A DNA stretch of 64,000 bases, taken from Opeltia flavorubescens. Taxonomy: Eukaryota > Ascomycota > Lecanoromycetes > Teloschistales > Teloschistaceae. Position numbers and translations under genes: made by a program. The notes under the pieces are model-generated. The model was not told the origin of the DNA. It ran no database searches and saw nothing but the letters and a program-made list of their open reading frames with translations. Position 1 is the first letter of the stretch. Each line of letters opens with the position of its first letter. The stretch covers positions 806,001 through 870,000 of the forward strand of contig KE546979.1 in NCBI GenBank assembly GCA_000442125.1, in the 5' to 3' direction. This document shows, piece by piece, positions 48,601-63,419 of the stretch.

Positions 48601-51600
48601 ATATAAATTACGAATATAAAATAAAAAAATAAAAGTAAATTTTCTATTTAAATTACCTTTAATTATTATTAAATTTTTTTTATAATCTTTTATTAGATTA
48701 TTTTTATATTATAATTTTATACTATCTTTAATCTTTAAATTTTCTATTTTATCCCAGTAACTTTATTATTTCTTTATAATAGTTATTTTATTATAAATAT
48801 ACTATTATCTTTTTTTAAATTTAGATTATAAATAAACCTAAAATATTATCTTTTATATTATTACTTCTCGTTTACCGGCGTAGGCTATTCCTATAAATTA
48901 TATAATCTATACCTTTACTAGTTAAATATATAGTTAGATATATTTTCTTTTTATAAAATATAAAACGTTATTATTTATTTATAATAAAGATTTTATATTT
49001 ATATAAAAATATAATTTAAATAATAATTATAAGTTTTAATAGCGGACTACTATAAAAATTAGTACTATTATTTAATTACTTCTATTTTATATTAAATATA
49101 TTATATTAAATTCCGCCTAACTCGCTATATTTTTTATATACTCTAGATATATAGCGTACGAGGTTATAATCTATATCTTAATAGTACTACTATCGCGTAT
49201 ATAAAAGTCGTTTAGTTATTAGTTTAAATATTATAATAATTCCTGGTTTTAAATTAACGGTATTATTATTAGACGAGTATATATTTATTTTAATTAGTAA
49301 AGTAAATATTCCGTAAATACTAAAAATATAAATAAAAAGGTTAGGATAAAATATTATAACGCCCGATTATTAAATAAATAATATTTATTTAAAATTCGTT
49401 TAAGATTCGTTTTAATAAAAAAATTTATTTATTTTAATTTTTTTAAATAAAAACTAAAAACGCTAATATATAAACGGTTAATCTATAATTTTAAATTATA
49501 GTTATATTTATTATTTCTATTATAAATATTATATATAGTAGTTTTAAATATATAACTACTAGGTATTAAGTCTTATTTAATTTATATTCGCTTTTAAGTA
49601 ATCGAATTAAATATTTATTTTATAAATAGTAGTAAATATTAGTATACTTTATATATATACGGGTCGCTATTAATAGTATATAAATTCTTTTTTTAATAGA
49701 TCTTCTATTAAATATTAAAGGCGGATTATTTATATTATTAATCTTTATTTAATAGGTTTTATCTAATAATAATTCTATATTTATTTTTCTAGTTATTTAG
49801 CTTTATTTCTTCTTTTATAATAATTTTAAATACTGTCGTTTAACGGGCTAGGCTACCTTTTAACTTTATTATATAATTATTTATAAATCGAGCCCGCGGT
49901 TTAAATAAATATAATAGCTTATAATAAAAGGTTCTAATATAATAAATAGTATATTAAATATATAAATAGCTACGGCTCGCGAGATTAATACGCTTTTAAC
50001 TTTTTATAACTACTACGTCCGAGTTAAAAATCGTAATCTTTTATAATTCTAATTATATTATAGAAAATATTCTTTATATAAAATACTTTATTTTATTAAA
50101 TATTAAAGAATTATATTTTTAAAACGCCGTTAATTCCGATTTTATATATTTATTAAATATATATTAGCCTACTTATTATTATAAAAAAGGTTTATTTAGT
50201 AAATTATTATATATAATAGTTAAATATTAATAATACTATATTAGAAATAATTAAAGCGGATTTAATTCGAGTAGTTTTTAATAATAAAATTTAAGTATAA
50301 ACTCGGCGCCTTTCTTTTATTATAATATTAATATTATATTTTCTATTTAATAGATTTAAAAGGTATTACCCTTTTATAAATTATTTTAATTTTATTTATT
50401 TTATTTTAAAAGCGCGAAAGTTTAAATAATTTTTTTAAATCTTTTACAAACTATATTTTTTTTTTACTATTTAACGCTATTTAATAGTAACGCTGGGTTT
50501 TTATATATAATCTTTTTTTTTAAAAAAGTAATATTTATACTTTATATCCTTTATAAAATTATAATTTATATTATCTTTTTTACTAATTACGGTTTTTTAT
50601 AAATTTAAAAAGTATATTTTTCTCTTTTATAGTATAACTAGCCTTTAATTTTTTAAACTCTATTAATAGAAATATAAGAAATATTAAAAATATAAGAAAT
50701 ATTTAAACTTAATATTCTATTTTTATAAATTTTTACTAATTATAACTAGTTTTTAGTTCTTTAATTTAAATTTAATTAAGGCTATTATAATATTAAAGAA
50801 TTACTTTTATATAAAAAAAAAGCGTTTTTAACTTTAGTATAAAATAAAGATAATTATATTTATTAAATTATTTTATATTTTTTACTTTTTTTACGGTTTA
50901 TATATTTAATTAAACTTTTACTTTTTTTTTTATTACCGGGCTTCCGCTCGGCCGTAAAAGTACTATTTTAAAAAAAATTATTAAGTTATATAAAATAAAT
51001 AAAAAGAGTAGTAGTCTAGAAAACCGAGATATAATAATAGGTAATTTTTAATAATTTAAAGTATAGTAAAATTATAAAAAAATAAAAATATAATAGGATA
51101 TACTATAAATTATCGCGGCTATTAACTAGGTAGAATCCGTTATTATAAAGGCCTTTATAATTTTATAGTTATTAAAATTTCCTAGTTAGTTTAAATAATA
51201 AAAGTCGTAATACCCTTATTAAACTAATTATAATATATTTTTTATATATATTTAACCTTTTATTTCTTTTGATTATATTTACCGCCTTTTTAATCTTTAC
51301 TATTATATAATAAGTATATATTATAGCTAATCTATATAAATTTCTATTCTTTTTAATTAATAAATTAGTAAAAGAATAAATATAGAAAAAATAGTGATTA
51401 TATTATAATAATCGCTTAACCTATTATTATATAATATACTATACGTTATATTAAATAGTAGTTTATAGCGGTATTCGAACTTTAACTTTATTTAATATTA
51501 TATATATATTTAAAGAAATATAAAGTAATAAATTATTCTTATATAAGAATATAAAAAAGCTATAATAAAAATTAAATCTAATATATTATATAATCCTAAT

Positions 51601-54138
51601 TAAGCAAATAAATATTATAGTAATTATATTAATAGTTTTTTACTACTATATATTAGTAGTAATGTAAATAATTTTATATTAAATAATATACGTATATTAA
51701 TTATAAAGCTGCAGCTATTATTAATAAAATTATTAACTAGTTATTTATTTATATAATAGTTACTATAAATACCCCTTTTTATTTATATACTCGTTTAATT
51801 ATTATATAATTAAAGACTATAGTTATAAAAAATTATATTTAAAAAAAGAATTTTTATTATTAAATAAATTTTTTAATCAAATTAATTTATATATTAAAAT
51901 ATATTTTAAAATATTTTTTATCTACTAATTATTTATAGACCGCTAGTTATTATTTAACTTAAATATTATAAAAAGAAGTTTTATTTATAAATTACTAGTA
52001 ATAAAGCTTTTAAATTATATATTTCTTTATTATTATAGTTTCCGATATATATTTTATTAATATTATATATAATAACGGCTGGAGTTACTAAAAACTATTC
52101 TAATTTAGATAATATTATATTAAAGGGCTAAAATATATTTATTAAAAATACCGAGTAAAATATTAAAAAAGCTAAAATTATTAATAATTTCTAATTAATA
52201 TATACGCGGCGCTTTATAATCCTATTTATATATTTTTAATAACTACCGCGCCGGTAAAAGAACTTTATAATAGAATAAAATTATAATAAAAGTTAAAAGG
52301 GTTTAAACTACTAATATACTAGAATATTTAAAGCTTATTTTATAATTACTAAAGTATTAAAATATAAATTAAGCGATAAAATTATTAATAATATATATTC
52401 GGTTTAATTATCCCTATAAATATAGTAATTATTACTAAAGCTATTAAAATTTTATTAATTACGTTTAAAAATTTAGATTTATCGTGTTTTATATAATTAG
52501 CTAGTGGTTTATAAAACCTAATTACTATTAAATTATATAATTAAATAAATTCGCGATTTAAATATTCTAATTTAAATAATTTTATAAGTTAGTTTATTAG
52601 CGCGCTTTTATTTATTATTTATTATTTAATCCTACTAAAAATTCGTTTATTTTATATATAGCCTAGTACTAGCTTTTATTAATATAAATAACAATTCTAG
52701 ATATAAAATTCTAGAATTTTTTTTTTCTATACTACCTTTTTTATTATAAATATATCTTTTATATTACCTTTTATAGTAAATAGATCCCTATATAACCCTA
52801 CTATTATAAATTTATATAATTATTTTTCCCGCGGCTAATAAATAGTTTAATATATTTAACAGGTCTTTAGCTATATAAAAGCCTAATATAAAACTTTATA
52901 TATCGAATTATAAACGGGAATATAGAAATATAAACTTATAAATAAATAGTTTAATAATTTAGAAAATAAATATAAATTAAAATCTTTTTTATTATAAATT
53001 CTAACCAACTTTAATAATAGATAACTAGCGCTACCTACTAGCCGGAAAATTAAAACGCTAATCTAGCTAGTATATAAAATTAAAAATAATAGCTTAAAAC
53101 GAGCTATAAAAAGTATAAAAAAGCGATAAGTCCGAAAAAATAATAAAATAAAAGGCGGATTAATAAATAAAGCCGCCGAGGTTTAATAAAAGTTTATAAA
53201 GGTTAGTAAATAAAGTTAAACTATTTAAAAGGATATTATTCTATATAGTATATAAATAAATAATATATAAAAGACTATATATTAATTAAAAGATATTATT
53301 AATCGATAAGTTAAAGCTTTAGATAAAATTTATCTAAATAATATAAATTTATATAAATAGAAGAAAAATATAAAGGCTTTCGGTATTTTATACTATTTAA
53401 TAAATTATATTATATACTATTCTACTACGGATTTTCCGAATAAAATTATTAATAAATTAAAGTTATAATTATAGATTTAATATAAATATTTAAAAGCTTA
53501 TAATAATATTACTTTTAAAATCGAATTAAAAATAATAAATAAAAAATTAATAATATTTTTAAATAATTATAAGCTAATATATTATATAAATATTTTTTAA
53601 AATTAGTATAAAGGAACGGAACAAGATAATAATATACGTATAAATAGTTAAATATCTAGTAATAACTATAAATTATACCGAGGATACGGAAATAAAGAGT
53701 ATTTATATACCGGTTTAATATAATTTTATATAATTCGGTATTTATTTAAATAATATATTAAATCGTTTATTTATACGCTTTTATTTTTCTAGTCGATTTT
53801 ATTTTATTCCCTTTTATTCACCTTAAGTATTTACCGCTAGATTTTAGTCGTCTATTTAAAATAGCTTTATTAAGATAAATATATTAAAAAATTTATTATA
53901 TATTTTAAAAAGCGAATCGGATAAGTAAAGAAGCGGATAGAATTTATTTAATTAATTATATTATCTATATTATTAATACTACCGGTTATCTTTAATAAGC
54001 CTCGACGTTTTATAAATTTAGAAGAACGAAAAGAATAAAAATAAAATTCGTTAGCTAGAAATAGAATAAAATAGCTTCCTTTTTTTAAAAAATTATAGGA
54101 TAGTATTAAGCTCTAGTAGATTTAAAGAGTTGGTTAAT
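45662..54138. other. Long RIP-degraded AT desert
   Basis: No gene recognised in 8.5 kb. TAA/TAG occur in all frames and GC islands are small (for example 50936-50960, CCGGGCTTCCGCTCGGCCG). No similarity to the LTR elements was noticed. Confidence 0.5.
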
Positions 54139-54477
54139 AGTTAATAATTTATATAGAAGAGTTGTATTAATAGCGAAAGCTAGTTATTAGAAATAACTTT
54201 TATTAAAGAACTTTATTAAAAGGTAGGCGCTTTATTACTAGAAGTAATTATTATTAAAGGATTTTATCAAAAGGTAGGTAGTATATTTTTAGTATTTTAT
54301 AAATTAATAGTCGTTTACTATAAATAAATAGGCGGTATATATAGAACTACTAGTACTAAAGAGGTCTATTAAGGCTCGGTATTTAGATTATTTATATATA
54401 ACGTTTCCGAGTCTAGTATTAGCTATTTAATTCTAATATACGCGAGGGAGATATAGATCTATTCTGTTTTTATACGC
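54139..54477 (+). pseudogene. Relic plus-strand frame with a 17-residue repeat
   Basis: The frame through the 51-bp repeat can be read on both sides with TAA/TAG stops only. It runs I-N-S-E-S-stop-L-L, two repeat units (E-I/V-x-x-I-K-x-x-Y-x-K-V-G-x), then Y-R-T-T-S-T-K-E-V-Y and Y-N-V-S-E-S-S-I-S-Y-L-I. The residue mix is protein-like for this region. The family is unknown and the limits are approximate. Confidence 0.35.
54190..54291 (+). repeat. 51-bp tandem repeat, two units
   Basis: Units at 54190-54240 and 54241-54291 share TTATTAAAG and AAAAGGTAGG at the same spacing. The period is 17 codons. Confidence 0.65.
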
Positions 54478-57400
54478 GAATAGAGTTAATTATAAAACTA
54501 GCGTTTTTTAAAGTTATCGCGGTTATATATTTTTAATTAACCCGGGTTAATATTTTAAAATATAATATTATAAAGGATTAATTTAAAGTATAGCTACGTT
54601 GTTTTATTATTAGCTAGTTACGTAAATCTAGTAATATCTAAATTATTAAAAATTTTTAGTTAATAGAAATTATATAGGAGGTAAATAAATATAAAGCGTT
54701 TAAAGTATAAATAATAATATAAATATTAGGATTTATTATTTTATTTAATAATAAATAGAACCGAGTTATTAATTTTTAATAAATATTAGTAAAGATAACT
54801 TAACTATTTTATATCGCTTATTTTTTCCCGACTATAATATAGTAAACGATATAGAAAAATATAAAAAGAGGCGTTATATAGAATATTAAGATAGCTTTAA
54901 AGAAAAAGACCTTTTAGATAAAACGCGAGTATATACGTTTTTATATTAGAGTTAATTATAAATAATTTTATTTTTAAAATTAAAGAATTTATACCTTTAA
55001 AGAAATTATATATTAATATAATATAAAAAAATATAAAAATTATATAAAAGCGGGATTTATTACTAGAAAAGGGCGTTTATAAATAATAATATTTAAATTA
55101 TACTAATGTAATTTCTATATATAATTCTAATATTTCTTTTTTTTTTTTATTATTTATTTAAAACTTTTTATATTATTTTATATTATTATTTATTTTATTA
55201 TATCTTTATTATTACTTTTTTAATACTATTTAGATAGTAGAGTATTAAATTTTATTAATATACTACTAAAGAGTTAAATAGCCTGTTAAAAAAAGATAGT
55301 ATTTTTAGTAGTTAAAAATAAAAAGTAATTAAAAAGATATAAAGTAAGTAAAATTTATTTATATTTTTATTTAAAATCTCTTTAATTTATAAATTTAATT
55401 CTAGATTTAAATAGGAGTCTAAAGCCGAACTTAATATTTAGAGTAGATAACCGGTATTTTTTTTTAATTTAAATAAAATATTAATTTTTAGTTTTATATA
55501 ATTAATTATTTCTTTTAACTAGAAAATAGATATTTAGATGGTATTAGCGAGGGATAATATATTTTAATTAGCGGGGAATCTATTAATAAGATATACGTTA
55601 TTAAGAATAATATAGTAGATAGATTATTATTAAACGATAATATATATTTAGATAAATTTTAATATAAAATTATAGTAAGTTATAATTTTTTAATATATTT
55701 TAATTTATATTTATATATTTTATATTAATTAAAAGAATCGCTAATAATTTTATAAAACGTTTAAATTTCTAAAAATATTCTTTTTCTAATTTAATCGCTC
55801 GAACCTAGGGAATTTTAATAAATTAATAGCTAAAAATAATAGTAGTCTAATTACCGGTTTCTAATATATAAAGGTTAAAAATAGGGTTAGAAGTATTTTA
55901 TAAATTTAAATACTATTTTTTATTAAGGATAATAATTTTAATAAAAAGGTTATCCTTTAAATAGGAATTTACTATTATTTATAATTTAATTCCTTCCTAG
56001 TTTATATTTTTATACTAAAAATAGCGATTGTAATAGTATAAATTATAATATTTTTAGCCCGGGCTTTAAAACTAAAGTTAGATAAAATATAATCTAAAAC
56101 CTATAAAGTTATATTAAGTCGGGAACTTTTAAAATTATAGTAAGNGGTAATATAAAAATTTATTTAGTAAATAGGTTCTAATAATTTTAAAATTATAGAG
56201 TTTTTAATTAGTAATAAATTAAAAAAAATAAATAAAAAAGGATTAAAGTAATAGGAATTATTAATTAATTACCGCGCTAGTTATATAACTATATCGACGA
56301 TTTTAGGGCTTATATAATAAAAAGGATATAAAGGGTAGTTTAATATTATTATAATTTTATTAATAAATAAAATAACCGCTGTTTTATAAACGATTTATTT
56401 TATAATAATAACTTTATATAGTAAATATTTAATCCGGTAAATTTAAAAGACTAAAATATTATATTTTACTAATATTTATATAGATTCGTAAAATTAAAAA
56501 TATTAGATTTCTAGCGCTAGTTATAGTTAAAATTTTTATAGTAGTTTTTTTTTAAAATAATAAAAATAGTTTAAGTTTATATACTACTTTTAAATATATA
56601 TTTAAAATAGTTACGCTTAAAATTATAATAATTATCGCTATTATAATCCGCTATATATTATCTAAATAGAAGTTTAGTAAAAAAAAAATTATAAAATTTA
56701 AAGGATTCGGAATATAAAATAAATTAATTATAAAAATAGGCTAGTATTATAATATATCTAATTAACGTATATTTTAATATAAATACGTTTACTCGAATTT
56801 TAATTATATAGCTTAAATAGTTTAATAAATAAAAGGAAATTATTTTAGCGGAGTTAATATATATAATATAAATAGTAAGAGGAGTTATATTTAGCGATTA
56901 CTCTAATAATTATAAACCGATATTTAACTTTTATAAAAACGATATTAAAGATTTAAATAAAATTATTTAAGTTTAGTAAATATATAGGTTCGGAGTTCTA
57001 ATATTAATAACTTTAAGTTTAGTACTTAATTTATAGGAGACGACTTTTAATATTATAAATAAAGTAGAGTTTAAATTATACTATAATAGCTATAACTAGA
57101 AATATATTATACTACTAATTTTATCTTTTAGATAGGGGGTTTAGATAATTATTAGGAGTAATTAAAGTAAAAAATACTATAATTAATTACTTTTAATATA
57201 ACTTTAATATATAATAATATATTTATAAAGCGGGAGAAGGTCTATTATAATTTAAGTATTAAAGATTTAAGCTATATTTTTTATTTTTATAGTTAAATAA
57301 CGTAATTAGAATTCCTTTTAGCGGTAAAATATTAGGAAAATATAAAATTTTAGTATTATAAAAATCTAAAGGTATTTTTATTTTTAGTAAATAATAAAAA

Positions 57401-59789
57401 GTAATATTCGACTTTTATTAATTTTATTCTACTTAAAAAACTTATTATAATTAAAATCGAAAGGAAGAACAACTATATATTAAATTAATTTATATAATAA
57501 AACTTTTTAATACTAGTTTATACTCTATTTATTCTATAAATCTTTTTCTTTTAATAGAATTTAATTCCTTTTTTTTTTTTTTTAAATTAAGCTTTTAATA
57601 ATTATTTATTATATAACTAATAATTATATAATTTTAATTATATTTATTTATCTTTAAATTTTTTAGATATTTACTAGAAAAGCTATATATACTCCTTTTA
57701 GATATTTAGATTTTTTTAGGAACTACCCGCGATTATTTTAATTTTATAGTTGATTACTTTTTATTATTTAACTTTTTTCTAGTAGGAATAAATACCGTCT
57801 AAAATTTATAGTTTAATATATACTTATTTTAATATAAATATATTATTTATAATAATCGATAAGTATTAAATATTTTTATTAATTTTTAACGCGTTTAAAT
57901 TATTATTTTTTATATTTTTATAATAATTAAATTTAAATATATTTATAAATTTTATAAAAGTTTAATAATTTTATAAAAGAATATAATACTTATATTAATA
58001 TTAATAAGGTTATTTTAAATCTATTATACTATTAGAATATTATTGGTTTCGAGGACCTATATTAATATATAGTTTATTTATTACTAGTACGAAAATATAA
58101 TAAAAAGATTATAGATTTTTTCCTAGTAGATATTATCGTTTGTAGAATAAGAATAAATTTATTTAAATTTATTAATATCTAGTTAGAATTTTTTAACGAG
58201 ATTAAAATAAAAATATATTATTATAGAGTATAAGAGAATTAATAATAATTAATTCCTTTATTTTTATTTATTATATATCTTTGTTTTTCTACCGGAACTC
58301 CAATATACTAGTAGTAAAGTTCTATAGTTTAATACTAGATAAAAAATTTTTATTTACTTTAAAACTATTTTTATATTTAATATACTAAATTTAATAATAT
58401 TAATAAAATTATAATCTAATAATAAGGTATTTATTTAAATTTAATATTTTCCGATAATAATTAATCTACTCCGAGATTATTATAGACCTAATATTTATTT
58501 AAGATTTTACTTAAATCTAGAATTAAGATTAAGAATATTTATAAACTACGGCTATACTAAAAATAGGTATAATTATATACGGAAAAGGATACTATATGCG
58601 ATTCTATCTTATATAAGGATTAATAACCGTTAAATTTTATAAGTAAAACTTTAAAAATAGGATTATTATAAAATATAGTATTATTTTTAAGAGTTTTTAT
58701 AATTTTTTTCTCTAATTGTATATAGCTTTAATTAATAGAATAAAGTATAGCTTTATTTTAGCGATTTAATTCTATTTTTTTTTATTTTTTTTTTTAAACG
58801 GTTATAATTTACTCGGTCTAGATTAAATTAGAATATTATACTGTTATTTATAACGATATAAATATAGGGTTAAAAAGTATATTTTTTAAAATTTTAATTT
58901 TATTTTAATAAATATTTATTAATACTAGCCGGGCTTTATTATTAAATTTAAGATTCCCGCGATTAAATTTAACTAAAATAGATAAAAAGGTAAACTTTAC
59001 TATTTATATTAATTTTTACTAGAACTATAATAATATTATCCTAATTATTTAATATATAAAATTATTAGATATATATAAAGGCGTTTTAATTAGTATATAT
59101 TTAGCTAAAGGTATAATATAATATTTACTTAACTTTAGATATATAAATTTATAAATTTTTTTATTATAAGTAAATACTATATTATAATTAAAACCAACTC
59201 TAATTAAATTTATAGTAAAAAGCTTTTAGCGCGATTAAAAATATTTATTTAAAAGATTAATCTAATTAAAACTTATAATTAAATAAATCGTTCCTATAAT
59301 AATATATATTAAAGGTTTTTATTTTAATTAGTATTAAAAACCTAATTAATTAATAATTATCTAAGTAATAGAATAATTATTTAGCTTTATTTTTTAATAT
59401 ATTATTTTACTATATTATACTTAAATTTATTTTTTTTTATATTTTTTAGTCGAAATTAAATCCGGTAGAAGAATATTTATAAAGGGTTATTAAATTAAAT
59501 ATTTTTTTATATAAAAACGAATCCGAGCCGGTTCGGTTTTAAAATAATATATCTTTTTATATTAATATAATATATAAACGGCTAATATTATAAATTACGA
59601 GTAGGCTATATTATTATATATTTTAAAGTTTAACTATTAATTAATTTTTTTTTTTAACTACTATCTAAATCCTCGCTTTAGTTTTATATCGTTTATTTTT
59701 AATATAGGGTTATATTATATTTAAGCGTTAGGAGGTTATTCGAAATAGCTTATAATAAATTAAATAAAAGATTTACTTTAAATTAGAAC
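54478..59789. other. RIP-degraded AT desert
   Basis: No gene or clear repeat recognised. Homopolymer T runs occur (about 55137-55149 and 57570-57583) and one ambiguous base lies at 56145. Confidence 0.5.
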
Positions 59790-60150
59790 CGTTAAAAAGG
59801 TTAAAAAGATTTTTTATTAACTCGACTATATTTTAAATAGAATATATTTTTAAATAAATATAATTTTATATTATATAGTATTATATATATAAATAAATAA
59901 ATTAACTTATAAAAGGAAGTTCTGAATTTAGATATTATAATTTTTAAAGTATAGTTATAAAAGAGCGTAAAGTATTAAATACTAGATTTTTTATAAGGAG
60001 TCCTATAACTTTAATCTACTATAAGGATATCGGCCTCTTCTATTATTTTATATATAGATTTAAAAGGGCGTTTAAAAGTTATTAATTTAACTATTTCGCC
60101 TATTAATATAATTTAAAAAGGTAGAATAATATTTTTATATAAAGATTTAG
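59790..60150 (+). repeat. Diverged module, copy B
   Basis: Shares with 61140-61500 the blocks TATAGTATTATAT and GCGTAAAGTATTAAATA/ACGTAAAGTATTAAATA followed by a GGAGT or AGGAGT element, and more loosely matches 29130-29520. Same strand in all three. The frame in this copy reads K-Y-x-I-L-D-F-L-x-G-V-L-x-L. Confidence 0.4.
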
Positions 60151-61139
60151 AATAATAATAATTAGAAGTATAGAAATAATAATAACTCTTTTTTAATACG
60201 ATTTATAAAATTAATAAATACTAGTTATTAATAAATAATTATTATTTAGCGATCGACTATTTATTTTAGAAAAATTTAATCTAATATTACTAATATTTTA
60301 TTATACTAACCGAAGTATTTTAAATAAATAAACCTACTACTATCTAATAAAATACTTTATAGTTATAAAAGTTTAGGTATTTTTCTCGATTTTATAACGT
60401 ATATTAGGAAAACTATATTATATTAAGTCGGAAAAATTATTAATACTACTATCGAGTAGTATTATAATAATAGTAAGATCGGTGGATTTGTATATTAATA
60501 ATAAATAAAATTCGTAAAATAATATAATAAAAGCTTTTTTTTATAATACTTTTATTTAATACGGTTAGGTTAATATAATATTTATACTTTCTACTATATT
60601 AGTTTTAAAATATTAAAAATAAATTAGATATTAGTTATAGTAGTAATATATTAGTAAATAAATAAGTAATTATTTATATATAGATTTTCTTTTATTTAAT
60701 TTATTTTTTTTACCCTCCGTTATCTTATAATTAAATAGACTAGTATTATATTATAATATATTAATAGATATATACGGTTTAATAAATTAAAGTGATACTA
60801 GTTAAAATAAAAAAAATATATAGTCACCTTTATAATTATAAGTAAGGTATTTTTCTCTAGTAGAATATAAATACTTTATTTTAGTAATAGTTTAATTAGA
60901 GTTTAAATCGTTTAAAAAAGATTATATTCTAAAGATTTATAATAGATTAATTTTATTAGTATTAGTAAATTATAGATTATTTTATTATTAATAAATACGC
61001 CTATTATTCGGTATATAAATCTAGGATTTCGCTAGCGGTTATTTATATTTTTTTAATACCGACGGAAGTTATTAAACTAGATTTATATTATAAAGTATTA
61101 ATATAGTAATATATTTTAAAAGAATTTTACGTTTTTTAA
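60151..61139. other. AT-rich stretch between module copies B and C
   Basis: No gene recognised. Confidence 0.45.
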
Positions 61140-61500
61140 AGGAGGAGTTTAAGAAAGGTTAAATAAAAAAGATAAAAGAAATTAGCTTAATAATAACTAA
61201 TATATTAATAAAAGATAGTTTATTTTTAAATAAATAACGTTTTATAATATATAGTATTATATTTATTAATCTTATTCTTAAGCCTATAAAATAAAGTTTT
61301 AAATATAAATATTACTATTTTAGAGGATACTGCTATTAAAAAACGTAAAGTATTAAATATAGGAGTTTTTATAATAAATTTTATAGTTATAAACCTTGGC
61401 GAGAATATTAATTATTTAATTTATTCTAGATATAAAACTATAAAAACTATTATTAGCCTTTATATAAACTACTATAACCTTTAATTTAATTAAAAAAAAA
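61140..61500 (+). repeat. Diverged module, copy C
   Basis: The matching block is about 1.35 kb right of copy B. The frame through GTAAAGTATTAAATATAGGAG reads K-Y-x-I-x-E-F-L and is followed by L-A-R-I-L-I-I, L-D-I-K-L-x-K-L-L-L-A-F-I. The spacing of Leu and Gln-derived stops is like the leucine-rich, coiled-coil-like text of copy A. A retroelement Gag start is one possibility. Confidence 0.4.
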
Positions 61501-63419
61501 AGATTATTTAATAAAACGTAGAAATATTAAATTTAAAAATTCTAGAGTTTTATAAAAGAAAGTAATTTTTTTTAATTATATTTTAAAAAACTTTTATTTA
61601 AAGAATATTATTTAATAATAAACTATATAAAAGTTTAAATTATAATTAGATAGTTTAATTTTAAATCTAATAATATAAAAAAATATTAATTAAAGTATTA
61701 TAAAAAAAATAAACTACTATAATTAAATATAAATACCTTATTAATTTAAATCTTCTTTTTTAATTCTATATTTATATTTAAAATATTAAAATATCTTTAG
61801 AATGCATAAAATAATATTCTAGCTTTTTTTAGTTATATAAATAATATTATTTAAATTATAAATATTGTCGTAAATACTATATTATATAAAAATTCTATTA
61901 TATATTAGTATAGTTATAATATTTTCGCGGATTATTTTTTTAATAGTAGTATTTATATTATAAATATCTATAATAATATTAATAGCGAATAAACCTATAT
62001 TATATATTTAATCGGGAATAATATATAAAGGTAATTAGTACTAAAAAATTAAAATAGTTAAATTTCGATTTAATTATAATATACTATATATTAATTATAA
62101 TATTATTAAATAAGGGAAGATTAGTAGATATTATTTTATAGATAAAATTAAATAAATTACTTTAATAGAAGGATTTAAAAAGTATATATAGCTTTTTTTT
62201 ATTAATAAATTTTTAAAAAGCTAAATTAGATTTTAAGCTCTAAATTTTACTATTTACCTAGAAGAATCCTGGAAAAAATCTAGGGTTACTATTATTGATA
62301 GGTTGGTTTCTTTTACTACTTTTAAATTAAATACCCGGTAATAAAATAACCTTTTTTTATCTTTAATTATTTATTAAAAGTCTAGTAATTATTTATATTA
62401 TTAAAAATAAGATTTCTATTTAGGTTTATCCTATAATAAAGAAATCGACGTATTATATTATTATTAAAATCTATACTTAATATAATAATTTTCTATAATT
62501 AGAAAATATTAATAATAATATTAATAAACTATTTAAATCTTATTAAAACCGATATAAAGTACTTTAATAAATATATTAATAAATAGTATTAATATTTCCG
62601 TTAAAAATAGTAGGTATACTATTATATTTAAAAAAGCGTAATATTTTATATATAGAATTTCTATTATTTTATTTAAAGTATAGCTTTAATTCGGATAACT
62701 TATAGTATATTATTAGAATATTCTAAATAAATAATAGCTAAAAGAACTATTTTTTTAAAGGATACTAAATATATAACTACTTCCTATATTATATGGATAT
62801 TAGCGACGAAAGAAACGAATAAGAAATTTTATATTATCTCGATTAAATTTAGTTTATTATATTAATAAGTTAAAGGATAAATAATTAAATCGATTAATAA
62901 TATATAACTATTCGACTATTAAAATATTTAAATTGTTAAACTAATAGGCTAATATATTTATAGAATAATCGATAATATTTATATAAGTAAAATATTAGGC
63001 GCGAAGTAAATAATAGTCTTGAATTTATATTATTAATATTATACTAGTAGATATTATTTAAAAATAGTAAAGTCCTTTTAAAGTCTATATATTATCTTTA
63101 TTTTTATTCTAATATTAATATTAAAAAAGTCGATATATTTATTATTAAATATTAATTATATTTTTTTAAAGGATTAGCTACTATTATATTATAGGTACTT
63201 ATAATAAATTTTAATACGACTATTTTATATCTATTTTTAAAGATTATTAATACTATAATTTTAATATATCTACCTCCTTTCTTACTATAATATATAAAAA
63301 TAGTAGGTTTAATTTATCTATTAATTATTAACGTTAAATATATATATATTTTTTTTAAGAATAATTCGAATTATTATAGGTTTAATAAAAGAACTATTTT
63401 TAATTAGGATTAATAGTAT
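61501..63419. other. AT-rich desert
   Basis: No gene recognised. It may be the continuation of the element that starts with module copy C, but I could not follow a frame with confidence. Confidence 0.4.
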
